From Merdiplasma sp905207905 (GTDB taxonomy: Bacteria > Bacillota > Clostridia > Lachnospirales > Lachnospiraceae): DNA of 64,000 nucleotides. A model generated the notes under the pieces. That model made no database searches. It saw only the letters and a program-made list of their open reading frames with translations, and was not told where the DNA came from. Both the position numbers and the translations under genes were made by a program. The stretch covers positions 1-64,000 of the forward strand of contig CABRXX010000003.1 of assembly GCA_902475025.1 (NCBI GenBank). Direction: 5' to 3'. Positions 16,109 to 24,286 of the stretch are shown one piece after another; positions within the stretch are counted from its first letter, which is position 1; every line of letters starts with the position of its first letter.

Positions 16109-17558
16109 ACTGAAAACCAATTTGATTTTCATGGAAATTGCGTTTTTGCTCATTGTGATTGGGGGCAGCGGGATGGTGTATGCTATTTTTGCTGCCCCCA
16201 TTTATACAAAGGCCAAGGCAAGAATCATGAGAGAGGCATTTGAGGATGTGCGGGAAGCAGATATGTCCAGGATGGATGGGGACACCATTGAACTGCTGGA
16301 AAGTTATGAGGCAGATCATTATTCCTTCACCATATCGGATTCCGCTTTCCATCCTGTGTATACTACAGCGAAAAGAGATCCGGAGGGAGAGGTACGGAGA
16401 AATATTGTGATTCGGCAGGAATATTTCAGTGATCAGCCGGAGGTGGAGCAGCGCCACGGAAGAAATTATGAGGGTCTGCGTCTGCAGGGTACTTTTTCTC
16501 AGGATGGGGAGACGTATTACGTCTATATCCGGGAGACGTCTGCCAGTCCCTATGGAGCCTTTACCTACACGGAGCGGTTTTTGCTGGCAGTGGTGATCTT
16601 GGCGGTGTTTCTGGGTACGCTTGTGATGTATGCGATGTCCCGGCGGATTACCCGGCCCATCGAGACGATGGCTGAAGTGTCAAAACAGCTGGCAAACCAT
16701 GACTTCTCCGCCCGGGTGAAGGAGAGTACCCCTTATGAAGAGGTCAATATTCTGGCCAGAAATTTTAATGAGATGGCCAGACAGCTTCAGTATTATATTC
16801 AGGAACTGGAGAAAAATAATGCGGAGCTTTGCGCCGGCAACCGGCTGCTTCTGGAGCAGAAGGAGCAGAAGGAGGCGCTGGAGCAGATGCGCCAGGAATT
16901 TTCCGCCAATATCTCCCATGAGCTGAAAACGCCTCTGGCGGTGATCTCCAGTCAGGTGGAGATGCTGCAGATTGTGGAGGCGGAGGAACAGAGACAGTAT
17001 TATTTTGGCTCTATCCGGGAGGAGATTGAAAAAATGTCCAGTATGATCCGCAACCTGCTGAAGATCTCTGCGGCGGAGCATCATCTGGGAGATCTGGATA
17101 TGCAGCCGGTGGATTTAAGAGATGCGGCAGAATATCTGATGATGAAGTATGACGCTCTGTTTCGGCAAAAGGAGATCAAGCGGGTCTTCTATATGGAAGG
17201 AAGCTGTACCGTATGGGGGGATCGCAGCAGCCTGGAGCAGGTGATGAGCAATTATCTGCTGAATGCCTTTGCCCATACCGGATCCGGGGGCAGAATGGAA
17301 ATTTCCCTGGAACAGCGGGAGAAACAGGTATATTTTCTGGTGTACAATGAGGGAGCGTCCATCCGGGAGGAAGATCTGGAGAAGATCTGGGATAATTACT
17401 ACCAGGGGCAGAAAAACGAAGATCATGCCGGCCTTGGGCTTTACATCGTAAAATCCGCTATGGTGCTTCATCACGGACAGTGCGGTGTTGTGAACAGAGA
17501 GAAAGGGGTGGAATTCTGGTTTTCCCTGCCATTGTATCAGGAAGAGTTTCTTCCGTAA
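16098..17558 (+). CDS. Sensor histidine kinase
   Basis: The 486-residue kinase starts at ATG 16098 (GAGGAAG upstream) and overlaps the regulator stop by 11 bases. It has two membrane segments flanking an extracellular sensor of about 130 residues, a HAMP linker, a dimerisation/phosphoacceptor domain with His274 in 'NISHELKTPL', and a HATPase domain with an N-box 'SNYLLNAFAH' and a G-box 'HAGLGLYIV'. It should autophosphorylate and pass phosphate to the upstream regulator. The stimulus is unknown; the neighbouring importer and acylation genes suggest an envelope signal. It is the last gene before a folded element with a T-run at 17651-17786. Confidence 0.93.
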   Translation: MKSKLKTNLIFMEIAFLLIVIGGSGMVYAIFAAPIYTKAKARIMREAFEDVREADMSRMDGDTIELLESYEADHYSFTISDSAFHPVYTTAKRDPEGEVRRNIVIRQEYFSDQPEVEQRHGRNYEGLRLQGTFSQDGETYYVYIRETSASPYGAFTYTERFLLAVVILAVFLGTLVMYAMSRRITRPIETMAEVSKQLANHDFSARVKESTPYEEVNILARNFNEMARQLQYYIQELEKNNAELCAGNRLLLEQKEQKEALEQMRQEFSANISHELKTPLAVISSQVEMLQIVEAEEQRQYYFGSIREEIEKMSSMIRNLLKISAAEHHLGDLDMQPVDLRDAAEYLMMKYDALFRQKEIKRVFYMEGSCTVWGDRSSLEQVMSNYLLNAFAHTGSGGRMEISLEQREKQVYFLVYNEGASIREEDLEKIWDNYYQGQKNEDHAGLGLYIVKSAMVLHHGQCGVVNREKGVEFWFSLPLYQEEFLP

Positions 17559-17650
17559 CATTCAAAATGGCTTTCAGGTGTGTGACAGAAAGCGGAGGGA
17601 ACCGATTCGAAACGGTGCACCATTAGTGTCATATAGGGGCTTCTGAAAGG

Positions 17651-17786
17651 AGATGGAGATGTCGCAAAATATACTCCGGCGGTACCCTTTCGGGTGATTT
17701 TTCTTCGAAAAATAACATTTTTCCGGAGAAAAACACACCGAAAATCCACCGGATTTCGTATTTTGCAGCATCTCCATCTTTTTTTG
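17651..17786 (+). ncRNA. Candidate structured RNA or complex terminator
   Basis: An 11-bp outer stem (AGATGGAGATG at 17651-17661 with 17769-17779) continues through GCAAAATA/TATTTTGC (17664-17671 with 17759-17766). Inside are CTCCGG/CCGGAG (17674 and 17723), enclosing hairpins ACCC-TTTC-GGGT (17684) and ATTTTTC-TTC-GAAAAAT (17697), plus a fourth hairpin at 17739-17758. Seven T residues follow the outer stem. The structure may simply terminate the kinase message, or it may be a processed small RNA. I do not recognise a family. Confidence 0.6.
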
Positions 17787-17945
17787 CAGTAGGTATCTTA
17801 ATAAGCAAGGGAAATTGTGCTTGAAATTTGAAACAGCCTCAGGGCGCTATTCCCCTATCCCGGACTTGGGGTGTACGGAAGCCCCCAATTTTTAAGGAGC
17901 GTGAACATTCAGGTTTTCTGAACAGATGGGGGCAAAAAGAAATCC

Positions 17946-17974
17946 TTGTGATGTTCCCTTTCGGATGCTATAAT
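17946..17974 (+). promoter_or_regulatory. Near-consensus sigma-A promoter for murE
   Basis: TTGTGA (17946-17951) and TATAAT (17969-17974) are 17 bases apart. Transcription should start near 17981, about 40 bases before the murE ATG. Confidence 0.85.
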
Positions 17975-18022
17975 GGTTAGATGATATACTGGCTGAAAGT
18001 ATACCCAGGAGGTAAGATAGCT

Positions 18023-19498
18023 ATGAAATTAGTAAAATTACTGGAACGAGTGCAATATACCTGTTTGCGGGGATCCCTGGATGTGGATGTGACGGAAGTG
18101 GCCAACGATTCCAGAAAGGTGACGGAGGGCTCTTTGTTTTTGTGCATCCGAGGTGCTGTGACAGACGGCCACCAGTATGCGGCAGAGGTGGTGGAAAAAG
18201 GGGCCAAGGTTTTGGTAGTGGAGGAGCCGGTGAAAGTGCCCTCCGGCATTACGGTGATACAGGTGGAGGATACCAGGATGGCCATGGCGCTGATCGCAGC
18301 ATCCTGGTATGATTATCCGGCGGAGAAGCTGAAGGTGATCGGTATTACGGGAACCAAGGGAAAGACCACCACCACCTATATGGTGAAATCCATTTTGGAG
18401 GCGGCTGGATACAAGGTAGGGCTGATCGGAACCATAGAGGCCATTATCGGAGATGAGGTGATCCCTGCCAGCAATACCACGCCGGAATCCATTACGATCC
18501 AGGAGTACTTTTACCGCATGGTGAAAGCTGGCTGCCAGGTGGCAGTGATGGAGGTGTCCTCTCAGGGGCTGATGCTGCACCGCACAGCAGGATTCCTTTT
18601 TGAGATCGGCATTTTCACCAACATTGAGCCGGATCATATCGGCCCTGCGGAGCACAGCAGTTTTGAAGATTATATGGAGTGCAAAAGCAGGCTGTTCCGC
18701 CAGTGCAAGATGGGCATCGTAAACGGAGATGATCCTCATCTGGAAAAAATACTGGAGGGACACACCTGTACCGTGGAGACCTTTGGATTTGATCCGGGAA
18801 ATGATCTTCGGGCAGTGGACACCCATCTGGTGACAAGACCAGGCTATCTGGGAGTTGCCTACCGGGTGCAGGGGCTGCAGAATTTTGAGGTGGAGATTGA
18901 TATACCGGGGAAGTTCAGCGTCTATAATTCGCTTACAGCGATTGCCATCTGCCGCCATTTCAAGGTGTCGGAGGAGAATATCAAAAAGGCATTAAAGGCA
19001 GCCAAGGTAAAGGGAAGAATCGAGATGATTCCGGTGTCGGATGCCTTTACGCTGATGATCGACTATGCCCACAATGCAATGGCTCTTGAAAGTCTGCTCA
19101 CTACATTAAAAGATTACAACCCCCATCGCCTGGTGTGTCTGTTTGGCTGCGGAGGCAACCGCTCTAAGCTGCGGCGCTATGAGATGGGAGAGGTGTCCGG
19201 AAAGCTGGCAGATCTCACCATCATTACCTCGGATAATCCCAGATATGAGCAGCCGGAGGCGATCATTGCGGATATTGTGACAGGTATGAGGAAGACCGAT
19301 GGAAGGTATGTGTGCATTACAGACCGGAAAGAGGCCATCGCTTACGCCATTCATCATGGAGAACCGGGGGACATTATTGTGCTGGCAGGAAAAGGCCATG
19401 AGGATTATCAGGAAATCGAAGGAAAAAAGTATCCCATGGATGAGCGGGTGCTGATACAAGAAATTTTGGAAGAGGATGCCGCATCAGCGAAAGCTTGA
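18023..19498 (+). CDS. murE: UDP-N-acetylmuramyl-tripeptide synthetase
   Basis: MurE adds the third amino acid to the UDP-MurNAc-dipeptide peptidoglycan precursor in the cytoplasm. The 491-residue product has the Mur ligase ATP site 'GITGTKGKTTT', the central 'HNAMALESLL' segment and the C-terminal substrate signature 'SDNPRYE'. DNPR is the form that selects meso-diaminopimelate, so the wall is probably of the mDAP type. AGGAGG at 18007-18012 fixes the ATG at 18023; an in-frame ATG 42 bases upstream falls at the expected transcription start and is unlikely. It is driven by its own strong promoter. Confidence 0.95.
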   Translation: MKLVKLLERVQYTCLRGSLDVDVTEVANDSRKVTEGSLFLCIRGAVTDGHQYAAEVVEKGAKVLVVEEPVKVPSGITVIQVEDTRMAMALIAASWYDYPAEKLKVIGITGTKGKTTTTYMVKSILEAAGYKVGLIGTIEAIIGDEVIPASNTTPESITIQEYFYRMVKAGCQVAVMEVSSQGLMLHRTAGFLFEIGIFTNIEPDHIGPAEHSSFEDYMECKSRLFRQCKMGIVNGDDPHLEKILEGHTCTVETFGFDPGNDLRAVDTHLVTRPGYLGVAYRVQGLQNFEVEIDIPGKFSVYNSLTAIAICRHFKVSEENIKKALKAAKVKGRIEMIPVSDAFTLMIDYAHNAMALESLLTTLKDYNPHRLVCLFGCGGNRSKLRRYEMGEVSGKLADLTIITSDNPRYEQPEAIIADIVTGMRKTDGRYVCITDRKEAIAYAIHHGEPGDIIVLAGKGHEDYQEIEGKKYPMDERVLIQEILEEDAASAKA

Positions 19499-19629
19499 TG
19501 CGAGAAAGCGGCAAGGGCAGATCTTGTATCAGCAAAAGCCCATAGGAAAACGCCCAGAAAGGAACGCAGAAACAGGAGAAGCGGAGGATGGGATGCCAGA
19601 TAAAAGGAAGCCGGAGGTTGTGATGGCGG

Positions 19630-21852
19630 ATGCAGGAATATTATGCAGATGTGATTGTGGATATTACCAGTGAGAAGCTGGATCGGGTATTCCAGTACCG
19701 GGTGCCGGAAACCCTTCAGGGCAGTCTGGAGCCTGGAATGGTGGTGGAGATTCCCTTTGGAGCCGGGAATCGGAAAATCAAAGGGTATGTCACCGGAATT
19801 TCCCATCATGCAGAGCTTGCCCCGGAGAAGATCAAGGAGATTCACCGGGTGGTTGCAGGGGGAGGCAGTGCGGAGGCCAGACTGATAGGGCTGGCAGCCT
19901 GGATTCGGGATCGATACGGTTCTACCATGATCCAGGCCTTAAAGACAGTGCTTCCGGTAAAACAGAAGGTGAAAGAAAAAGAAAAAAAGACCCTGTACCT
20001 GGAGCTTGATCGGGAGGCGGCAAAAGAAAAACTGGAGTTTTTCAGAAAGAAGCATCAGACAGCCAGAGCAAGACTTCTGGAGGCGTTGCTGGAGGAACCG
20101 GCTCTTCCCTATGAGCTGGTGACGGCCAAGCTGAACATTTCCAGGGCGGTGTGCCGGGGATTAGAGGAGCAGGGTATAGTCCGGCTGAAAAGTGAAAAAA
20201 TATATCGTAATCCCCTGAAGGGAATGAAAAAGGAAGGAAAGGCTGTTTCGCTCAGCAAAGAGCAGCAGGAGATTGTGGATGAGATCATCGCAGAGTGGGA
20301 GAGGGCTAAGGAAGGCAGGTATCTGATTCATGGAGTTACAGGAAGCGGGAAGACAGAAGTGTATCTGGCGCTGATCGATTATGCGGTGAAACAAGGGCAG
20401 CAGGCCATTGTGCTGATACCGGAGATTGCCCTGACTTACCAGACCGTGATGCGGTTTTACCGCCGATTTGGCGACCGGGTGTCTGTGATCAACTCCAGAC
20501 TGTCCCAGGGGGAGCGATACGATCAGTTTGAGCGGGCCCGGAAGGGAGAACTGGATGTGATGATCGGCCCCCGTTCCGCTCTGTTTACCCCTTTTCCCCA
20601 TCTTGGAATGATTGTGATAGATGAGGAGCATGAGCCGGCTTACCAAAGCGAGTCCATGCCCAGGTATCATGCCAGGGAGGTAGCGCTGCAGAGAGGAAAG
20701 ATGGAAGGGGCCAAGGTGGTGTTGGGGTCAGCGACGCCCTCCCTGGAGGCCTATTATGGAGCCCAAAAGGGCCAGTACCGTTTATTTACTTTAAAGAAGC
20801 GGGCCCAAAAGGCTGTGCTCCCTCAGGTGGAGGTTGTGGATCTAAGGCAGGAGCTTCGGCAGGGAAACCGGTCGATCATAAGCAGGAATCTTCATCAGGC
20901 GCTGGAGGGATGCTTGGAACAGGGGCAGCAGGCCATGCTGTTTTTAAACAGAAGAGGATATGCAGGCTTTGTGTCCTGCCGTTCCTGCGGCCATGTGATC
21001 AAGTGTCCTCACTGTGATGTATCCCTGTCCCTTCACAGCAACGGAAGGCTGGTGTGTCACTACTGCGGACATCAGGAGCAGGGAACTTCTCTGTGTCCGG
21101 AATGCGGTTCTCCTTTCCTGCGCAGCTTTCGGGCAGGCACTCAGCAGATCGAGGAGGAGGTCAGACGCCAGTTTCCGACAGCGAGAGTGCTGCGGATGGA
21201 TCTGGACACTACCAAAGGAAAGGAAGGACATCAGGAAATCCTGGCAGCCTTTGCAAACCAGGAGGCAGATATTTTGATAGGCACCCAGATGATCGTGAAG
21301 GGACATGATTTTCCCCATGTGACAGTGATGGGAGTGCTGGCTGCGGACGTATCTCTTCACGTTCCGGACTACCGGGCCGGGGAACGGACCTTTCAGTTGC
21401 TTACTCAGGCAGCCGGGAGAGCTGGCCGGGGAGAACAGCCGGGACGGGTAATCATTCAGACCTATGATCCGGAGCATTACGCTGTCCAGGCGGCGGCAAA
21501 GCAGGATTATGAGGGATTTTTTGAACAGGAGATGCGTTATCGGTCTCTGGCCGGATATCCTCCGGCAGGGAGCCTTTTGGCGATTCACTGTTCTTGTGGG
21601 GATGAAGCCTATCTTCGCATGGCCTGCAGCTATTTAACACAGTATCTTAAGCGGGCGGCAGCGGGAATGCAGGTGCAGATTTTGGGGCCGGCAGATGAGA
21701 CCATTGCCAAGATTCAGGATCAGTACCGTATGGTGCTATACCTGAAAGCAGATCAGGAACAGCTGCTGAGAACAGTGAAAAATAAAATGGAGCGGTATGT
21801 GGCAGTGAACCAGGGGTTCGATGCCATTCAAATACAGATTGATGTGGATTAG
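19630..21852 (+). CDS. priA: Primosomal replication restart helicase PriA
   Basis: PriA recognises stalled forks and reloads the replication machinery. The 740-residue protein has the N-terminal DNA-binding region, Walker A 'GVTGSGKTEVY', the helicase box 'VIDEEHEPAY', a 'GSATPSLEAY' motif, and a zinc module of eight cysteines between roughly bases 20970 and 21130 ('CRSCGHVIKCPHC', 'CHYCGH', 'CPECG'). The C-terminal 'QAAGRAGRGEQPGRV' completes the helicase core. Length is normal. It lies 131 bases after murE with no obvious promoter, so it may share the murE transcript. Confidence 0.96.
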   Translation: MQEYYADVIVDITSEKLDRVFQYRVPETLQGSLEPGMVVEIPFGAGNRKIKGYVTGISHHAELAPEKIKEIHRVVAGGGSAEARLIGLAAWIRDRYGSTMIQALKTVLPVKQKVKEKEKKTLYLELDREAAKEKLEFFRKKHQTARARLLEALLEEPALPYELVTAKLNISRAVCRGLEEQGIVRLKSEKIYRNPLKGMKKEGKAVSLSKEQQEIVDEIIAEWERAKEGRYLIHGVTGSGKTEVYLALIDYAVKQGQQAIVLIPEIALTYQTVMRFYRRFGDRVSVINSRLSQGERYDQFERARKGELDVMIGPRSALFTPFPHLGMIVIDEEHEPAYQSESMPRYHAREVALQRGKMEGAKVVLGSATPSLEAYYGAQKGQYRLFTLKKRAQKAVLPQVEVVDLRQELRQGNRSIISRNLHQALEGCLEQGQQAMLFLNRRGYAGFVSCRSCGHVIKCPHCDVSLSLHSNGRLVCHYCGHQEQGTSLCPECGSPFLRSFRAGTQQIEEEVRRQFPTARVLRMDLDTTKGKEGHQEILAAFANQEADILIGTQMIVKGHDFPHVTVMGVLAADVSLHVPDYRAGERTFQLLTQAAGRAGRGEQPGRVIIQTYDPEHYAVQAAAKQDYEGFFEQEMRYRSLAGYPPAGSLLAIHCSCGDEAYLRMACSYLTQYLKRAAAGMQVQILGPADETIAKIQDQYRMVLYLKADQEQLLRTVKNKMERYVAVNQGFDAIQIQIDVD

Positions 21853-21987
21853 ACAGCAGCTGTGTACAAGGGGCATTGTGCCCAGGTGCAGAGAGGCTGC
21901 TGACTGGTGAGTCAGAGATAGAAAAACAGAGCATCAGGCTGATCGGAGCAATCAGATGATCAGAGATAAGATAAGGAGGAAATAAAA

Positions 21988-22479
21988 ATGGCTTTAAGAC
22001 AGGTGCGGATCATGGGAGATCCGGTTTTGGAAAAAAAGTGCAGAGAGGTAAAGGAAGTTACGCCCAAGATCCGGGAGCTGATCGAGGATATGCTGGACAC
22101 CATGTATGAGGCTCAGGGTGTCGGTTTGGCAGCGCCGCAGGTGGGAGTGCTTCGCCGGATTGTGGTGATTGATGTGGGGGAGGGTCCTTATGTGATGATC
22201 AATCCTGTGATTGAGGCTACAGAAGGAAGCCAGACCGGTTCGGAAGGTTGTTTAAGCCTTCCTGGACAGGCAGGCACAGTGACCCGCCCCAATTATGTGA
22301 AGGTGCGGGCGTTCGATGAGAATATGGATGAGTTTGTGCTGGAGGGAACCGAGCTTCTGGCCAGGGCAATCTGCCATGAATGCGATCACCTGGAGGGAAT
22401 TATGTACGTTTCCAAGGTGGAAGGAGATCTCTATGACACAGACCCGGATCTGATAGATGCGGAGGATTCGGAGGAGTAG
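21988..22479 (+). CDS. def: Peptide deformylase
   Basis: Def removes the N-formyl group from new proteins. All three motifs are present in 163 residues: 'GVGLAAPQVG', 'EGCLSLPG' (metal ligand Cys88) and 'HECDH' (His130, Glu131, His134). AAGGAGGA precedes the ATG. It is followed after 29 bases by fmt, the usual functional pair: one gene adds the formyl group to initiator tRNA and the other removes it from the product. Confidence 0.97.
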   Translation: MALRQVRIMGDPVLEKKCREVKEVTPKIRELIEDMLDTMYEAQGVGLAAPQVGVLRRIVVIDVGEGPYVMINPVIEATEGSQTGSEGCLSLPGQAGTVTRPNYVKVRAFDENMDEFVLEGTELLARAICHECDHLEGIMYVSKVEGDLYDTDPDLIDAEDSEE

Positions 22480-22508
22480 AACAGGAAAGCAGACAGAAGG
22501 AGCAGCAG

Positions 22509-23522
22509 ATGAAAAAGATTATTTTTATGGGAACCCCGGATTTTTCCGTGGGAACTTTAAAAGCATTGCTGGATTCAGAATATGAGGTGCAGGCGGTATT
22601 CACCCAGCCGGATAAGCCAAAAGGACGGGGAAAGGCTCTGCAGATGACTCCGGTAAAGGCGGTGGCGCTGGAGGCCGGGGTGCCGGTGTATCAGCCAAGA
22701 CGGATCCGGGAACCGGAAAATCTGGAGATCTTGCGGAAGTATCAGCCGGATGCCATTGTGGTGGTGGCTTTTGGACAGATCATTCCCAGGGAGATCCTGG
22801 AGCTGCCCCCCTACGGCTGCATCAATGTCCATGCTTCTCTGCTTCCCAAGTACCGGGGAGCCGCCCCCATTCAATGGGCGGTGATAGACGGAGAAAAGGA
22901 AAGCGGAGTCACTACCATGCAGATGGATACCGGGCTGGATACGGGGGATATGCTGCTGAAGGCAGTGGTTCCTATCGAAGAGCAGGAGACAGGAGGGAGC
23001 CTGTTTGAAAAATTAAGCCGGACAGGAGCGGAGCTTTTGCTTAAGACCTTGCGAGGTCTGGAGGCAGGCACCATTCGGCCGGAAAAACAGCCCCAGGAGA
23101 GTCCCACTCCCTATGCGGCCATGCTGGATAAGAAGATGGGACAGATTGACTGGGAAAAGCCGGCCAGAGAGATCGAGTGTCTGATTCGGGGATTAAATCC
23201 CTGGCCCAGCGCTTATACTTTTTATGAGGGCAAAACACTGAAACTGTGGTCTGCATCTGTGGAACCGGACTGCCAGACAGCCGCGGAACCCCATGGGAGG
23301 GGCAGTCAGGAGAATGGGGCTGAGCGAGGGAGCCAAGCAGGAGATGCAGCAGTTTTGGAGCCGGGCACGATTGTGGAAGTGACGAAAAAAACGTTGAAGA
23401 TACAGACGGGAGAGGGAGTACTTGCAGTGAGGGAGCTTCAGTTGGAGGGAAAGAAGCGGATGGAGACAGATGCGTTTCTTCGCGGCTGTTCCCTGAAGAC
23501 TGGAGAAAAGTTTGGAATTTAG
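22509..23522 (+). CDS. fmt: Methionyl-tRNA formyltransferase
   Basis: Fmt formylates initiator Met-tRNA using 10-formyltetrahydrofolate. The 337-residue protein has 'GTPDFSVGTLKAL', the catalytic segment 'INVHASLLPKYRGAAPIQWA' and the 'GVTTMQMDTGLDTGDML' block. It is slightly longer than the usual 310-315 residues because of a hydrophilic Gly/Glu/Gln-rich insertion in the C-terminal domain (around bases 23265-23360). That insertion is probably a surface loop and should not affect catalysis. It lies in a tight run with def, the YugP-like gene and rsmB. Confidence 0.96.
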   Translation: MKKIIFMGTPDFSVGTLKALLDSEYEVQAVFTQPDKPKGRGKALQMTPVKAVALEAGVPVYQPRRIREPENLEILRKYQPDAIVVVAFGQIIPREILELPPYGCINVHASLLPKYRGAAPIQWAVIDGEKESGVTTMQMDTGLDTGDMLLKAVVPIEEQETGGSLFEKLSRTGAELLLKTLRGLEAGTIRPEKQPQESPTPYAAMLDKKMGQIDWEKPAREIECLIRGLNPWPSAYTFYEGKTLKLWSASVEPDCQTAAEPHGRGSQENGAERGSQAGDAAVLEPGTIVEVTKKTLKIQTGEGVLAVRELQLEGKKRMETDAFLRGCSLKTGEKFGI

Positions 23523-23542
23523 ACAGAAAGGAGCAACTTTTT

Positions 23543-24286
23543 ATGAACTTACTCACATCGACTCTTGGTTATCATTACGGCTACGGAAGGGGCTATTACG
23601 GCTGGGGGTTTGACCCTACCTATCTTCTGGCAGTTTTGGGACTTCTTCTGACTGTGCTGGCTTCCGCAAAGGTAAAGAGTACTTTTGCAAGATACAATCA
23701 GGTGAGAAGCCGTTCCGGCCTCACAGGAGCCATGGCAGCGGAACAGGTGCTTCACGCCTGCGGTATCTACAACGTGGGCATTGAGCGGGTATCCGGAAGC
23801 CTGACCGACCATTATGATCCAAGAAGCAAAACCCTTCGCCTTTCCGACAGCACTTACAGTTCCTCTTCTGTGGCAGCCATCTGTGTGGCAGCTCATGAGT
23901 GCGGTCATGCGGTCCAGGATCAGCAGCAGTATGGGCCTCTGGTGCTTCGCAGCACCATTGTGCCGGCAGCTAATATCGGTGCCCAGTTGTCCTGGCCGAT
24001 CTTCTTTGCAGGGCTGATTTTTTCCTTCAAGCCGCTTTTGACGGCGGGAATTCTGCTGTTTTCACTGGCAGTGGTGTTCCAGCTGGTGACCCTTCCGGTG
24101 GAATTTAATGCCTCCTCCAGAGCCCTCAGGATTTTAAGGGATAACCGCATTGTTCCGGAGGAGGAACTGACAGGCGGGAAAAAGGTGCTTACAGCGGCAG
24201 CCCTCACCTATGTGGCAGCAGTGGCTTCTTCGCTGCTTCAACTGCTGCGCCTTGTAATTTTGGCAAGGAGGAATGACGGTGACTAG
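23543..24286 (+). CDS. YugP-like membrane zinc metallopeptidase
   Basis: The 247-residue protein belongs to the Zn_peptidase_2 family (B. subtilis YugP). It has an N-terminal membrane segment after a Gly/Tyr-rich stretch, the zinc motif 'AAHECGHAVQD' (His118, Glu119, His122) and further hydrophobic segments. 'STYSSSSVAAICVAAHE' is characteristic of the family. The physiological substrate is unknown; a role in membrane protein turnover is inferred. Its 3' end overlaps the rsmB start, so the two are coupled. Confidence 0.9.
   Translation: MNLLTSTLGYHYGYGRGYYGWGFDPTYLLAVLGLLLTVLASAKVKSTFARYNQVRSRSGLTGAMAAEQVLHACGIYNVGIERVSGSLTDHYDPRSKTLRLSDSTYSSSSVAAICVAAHECGHAVQDQQQYGPLVLRSTIVPAANIGAQLSWPIFFAGLIFSFKPLLTAGILLFSLAVVFQLVTLPVEFNASSRALRILRDNRIVPEEELTGGKKVLTAAALTYVAAVASSLLQLLRLVILARRNDGD

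Larger units (their letters stand above)
17559..18022 (+). other. Gene-free interval of 464 bases between the kinase and murE
   Basis: The first part (17651-17786) forms a multi-branched structure ending in a T-run. The middle (17787-17945) has several short complementary blocks, such as GCCCCCA with TGGGGGC and TTCAG with CTGAA, but no RNA family was recognised. The end carries a near-consensus promoter (17946-17974) for murE. No open frame with a plausible ribosome binding site was seen. Confidence 0.6.

Noticed and set aside
17676..17700. T-box antiterminator
   Set aside because: The GGTACC block only superficially resembles the T-box sequence, and no specifier loop or downstream aminoacyl gene is present.
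17787..17945. 6S RNA or another known small RNA
   Set aside because: Several complementary blocks exist (GCCCCCA/TGGGGGC, AAGGGAA/TTCCCTT), but one falls in the murE promoter and no family signature was recognised.
22509..23522. Frameshift or fusion in fmt because of its extra length
   Set aside because: The insertion is in frame, hydrophilic and located in a linker; all catalytic motifs are intact.
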